Source: Acidobacteriota bacterium (GTDB lineage Bacteria; Acidobacteriota; Vicinamibacteria; Vicinamibacterales; UBA2999). From it: a DNA stretch of 22,881 bases. A program made the position numbers and the translations under genes. The notes beneath the pieces are model-generated. The model ran no database searches. It was not told where the DNA came from and saw only the letters and a program-made list of their open reading frames with translations. The stretch spans positions 1 to 22,881 of the forward strand of contig JADZBZ010000010.1 in assembly GCA_020851835.1 (NCBI GenBank), read 5' to 3'. Numbering within the stretch: the first letter of the stretch is position 1; each line of letters starts with the position of its first letter. Below, piece by piece: positions 21,502 to 22,881 of the stretch.

Positions 21502-22881
21502 CCGGCCCTCATCAGGATCATCGTCATGTCGTCGTGCTGATCGGCCTCACCGGCGAACTCGCGCAGTTCCGCCAGAATATAGGAGCGGAGTTGGTCGAAC
21601 GGCAGGTGCGCGTACTGCTCGATGACCTTCGCGAGCCGCGCCTCGCCGAAGCACTCGAAGCGTTCGTTCATCGTCTCGCTGATGCCATCGGTGAAGAGAA
21701 CGACGAGGTCACCGGCCCCGAGCGCCAGCGTGCGCTCCTCGAGCAGCGACTCGAACATCTCGCCCTCGTCGATCTGCAGGCCCACGACCAGCCCGTCGGG
21801 CGCCAGCAGGCTCGCCCGGCGCAGGCCGGCGGGCTCGCGACCGGGCACGACCAGCAGCGGGCAATGGCCCGCCCGCACGAAGGTCATCTCGCGGCGTTCC
21901 AGGTCCACCACGCCGTAGGTCATGGTGATGAAGCTGGCCGCATCGAGGTTCTGCGCGACCACCTTGTTGACCGCGATCAGGAACTCGCGCGGCTCGTGGT
22001 GCAGCCGTGCGAGCGACTGGACGATCACCTTCAGCTGCACCATGTAGAGGCCCGCGGCGAGGCCCTTGCCCGACACGTCGGCGATGAGCACCCCGAGCAT
22101 CGTGTCGGTGATGGGCAGGAAGTCGTAATAGTCGCCCGCCACTTCACGCGCCGGTTCGCAGAACGCCGCCAGCGACAGGCCCGGGATGTCACGGGGAGCC
22201 GGAGGCAGCAGCTTCTGCTGAATCTCACGCGCGGCGTGCATCTCCTGCTCGAGGCGGCCTTTCTCCGAGACCTCCGAGAGCAGCGTCCGCACTTCGAGCG
22301 TCATGGCATTGAACGAATCGGCCAGCTCGCCCAGTTGGTCGCGCGCGCGCACGGGAATGGTGTACGCGAAGTCGCGATTCCTCAGGTGTTGCGTACCCGT
22401 GAACAGATCGTGCACCGCGCCCGTGATCTGGCGCGCCAGCAGCAGTCCGATTACCAGGGCCACGAACTGGATGACGAGGAACAGCCCACCGACCAGCGCG
22501 AGGACGCCCAGGAGGAGCTGTCCGAAATTCATCTCCCCGACGCTCGCCGAGGCCGCCGACAGCCGCTCGTAGATCGCCCAGGCGTTGATCCGCATGGCCA
22601 GCGTTACACTCGACTGCTGTCCGCTGGGCCAGTCGACGTAGTCGAGAAACGCCACCCAGCGCTGGGTCGTGAGCGAGAAGGTCTGCTCGGTGCCGAGTGG
22701 ATCGGGGGCGACGTCTTCGATGGGGCGACCCGCAGCGGGAAGCGTCGACTGCCTGGCGCCGAAGGGCAACGCCGTCACCTCGCCGAGGCGGATGCCGGTT
22801 TCCTCGGTGATGCGCTCCTCCACGGCCTGCGACAGCGGCAGATCGAGCACGACGGCCCAGGTCGGCGCGGCCTGGTCGGCC
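21498..22881 (-). CDS. Membrane-bound RsbU/SpoIIE-type PP2C serine phosphatase (5' end beyond window)
   Basis: About 460 C-terminal codons are visible; the frame is open through the window end, so the true start lies outside. The visible N-terminal part looks extracytoplasmic (sensor region). A hydrophobic segment (LLLGVLALVGGLFLVIQFVALVIGLLLA) leads into a HAMP domain (GELADSFNAMTLEVRTL). A coiled linker ending in REIQQKLLPP precedes the PP2C-type SpoIIE domain: EVAGDYYDF, IADVSGKGLAAGLYM, LFTDGISE and QHDDMTMILMR carry the metal-binding Asp and Gly residues. Such proteins dephosphorylate anti-sigma-factor antagonists in partner-switching. No partner gene is visible. Its stop overlaps the RNase III start, so both form one operon. 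Confidence 0.92.
   Translation of the reverse strand, partial: ADQAAPTWAVVLDLPLSQAVEERITEETGIRLGEVTALPFGARQSTLPAAGRPIEDVAPDPLGTEQTFSLTTQRWVAFLDYVDWPSGQQSSVTLAMRINAWAIYERLSAASASVGEMNFGQLLLGVLALVGGLFLVIQFVALVIGLLLARQITGAVHDLFTGTQHLRNRDFAYTIPVRARDQLGELADSFNAMTLEVRTLLSEVSEKGRLEQEMHAAREIQQKLLPPAPRDIPGLSLAAFCEPAREVAGDYYDFLPITDTMLGVLIADVSGKGLAAGLYMVQLKVIVQSLARLHHEPREFLIAVNKVVAQNLDAASFITMTYGVVDLERREMTFVRAGHCPLLVVPGREPAGLRRASLLAPDGLVVGLQIDEGEMFESLLEERTLALGAGDLVVLFTDGISETMNERFECFGEARLAKVIEQYAHLPFDQLRSYILAELREFAGEADQHDDMTMILMRAG

Overview
This is a high-GC, densely packed window, very probably from an acidobacterium of the Vicinamibacteria (subdivision 6) type. That placement is an inference from GC-rich codon use, many GTG starts, Tat-exported PLP enzymes and the gene mix; no rRNA or other marker is present to prove it. 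I see 17 protein genes (one cut by the window end), one gene relict, and no tRNA, rRNA, CRISPR array or insertion sequence.

Left part (1-6961): a Tat-exported alanine-racemase-like enzyme on the + strand faces a minus-strand block. In transcription order the block is two tandem histidinol-phosphate-aminotransferase-like proteins with twin-arginine N-termini, a strong hairpin with a T-rich tail, an APC amino-acid permease, an ACMSD-type metal-dependent amidohydrolase, and an exported small cupin. Between the racemase and the cupin lie 277 bases holding a tiny relict of a SAM-methyltransferase and a 14-bp tandem repeat. Together these suggest amino-acid chemistry in the periplasm coupled to uptake (inference).

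Middle (6962-14764): a Kef-type CPA2 antiporter with RCK domains diverges from a TauE/SafE permease, which is followed by polyphosphate kinase (ppk1). ppk1 converges on a two-gene ABC-2 exporter. The exporter diverges from a receiver-like/PilZ protein with an intact c-di-GMP motif.

Right part (14747-22881): purA overlaps the end of the PilZ gene tail-to-tail and is head-to-head with hutH. Then come hutU (urocanase, with its own promoter and a direct-repeat candidate operator) and a P-loop ATPase translationally coupled to hutU by ATGA. Converging on these is a partial RsbU/SpoIIE-type phosphatase, coupled by GTGA to an RNase III that carries an N-terminal DUF2007-like domain.

The most interesting recurrent signal concerns starts. 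Several genes (TauE-like, ppk1, hutH, purA, ABC ATPase, PilZ, perhaps kef) have no Shine-Dalgarno sequence but have a TAnnnT -10-like hexamer ending 6-10 nt before the start codon, which predicts leaderless or near-leaderless mRNAs. The most extreme case is the hutH/purA head-to-head pair, separated by only 19-25 bp. The other standouts are the DUF2007-RNase III fusion, the exported racemase and aminotransferase set with substituted active-site residues, and the ATPase coupled to hutU.
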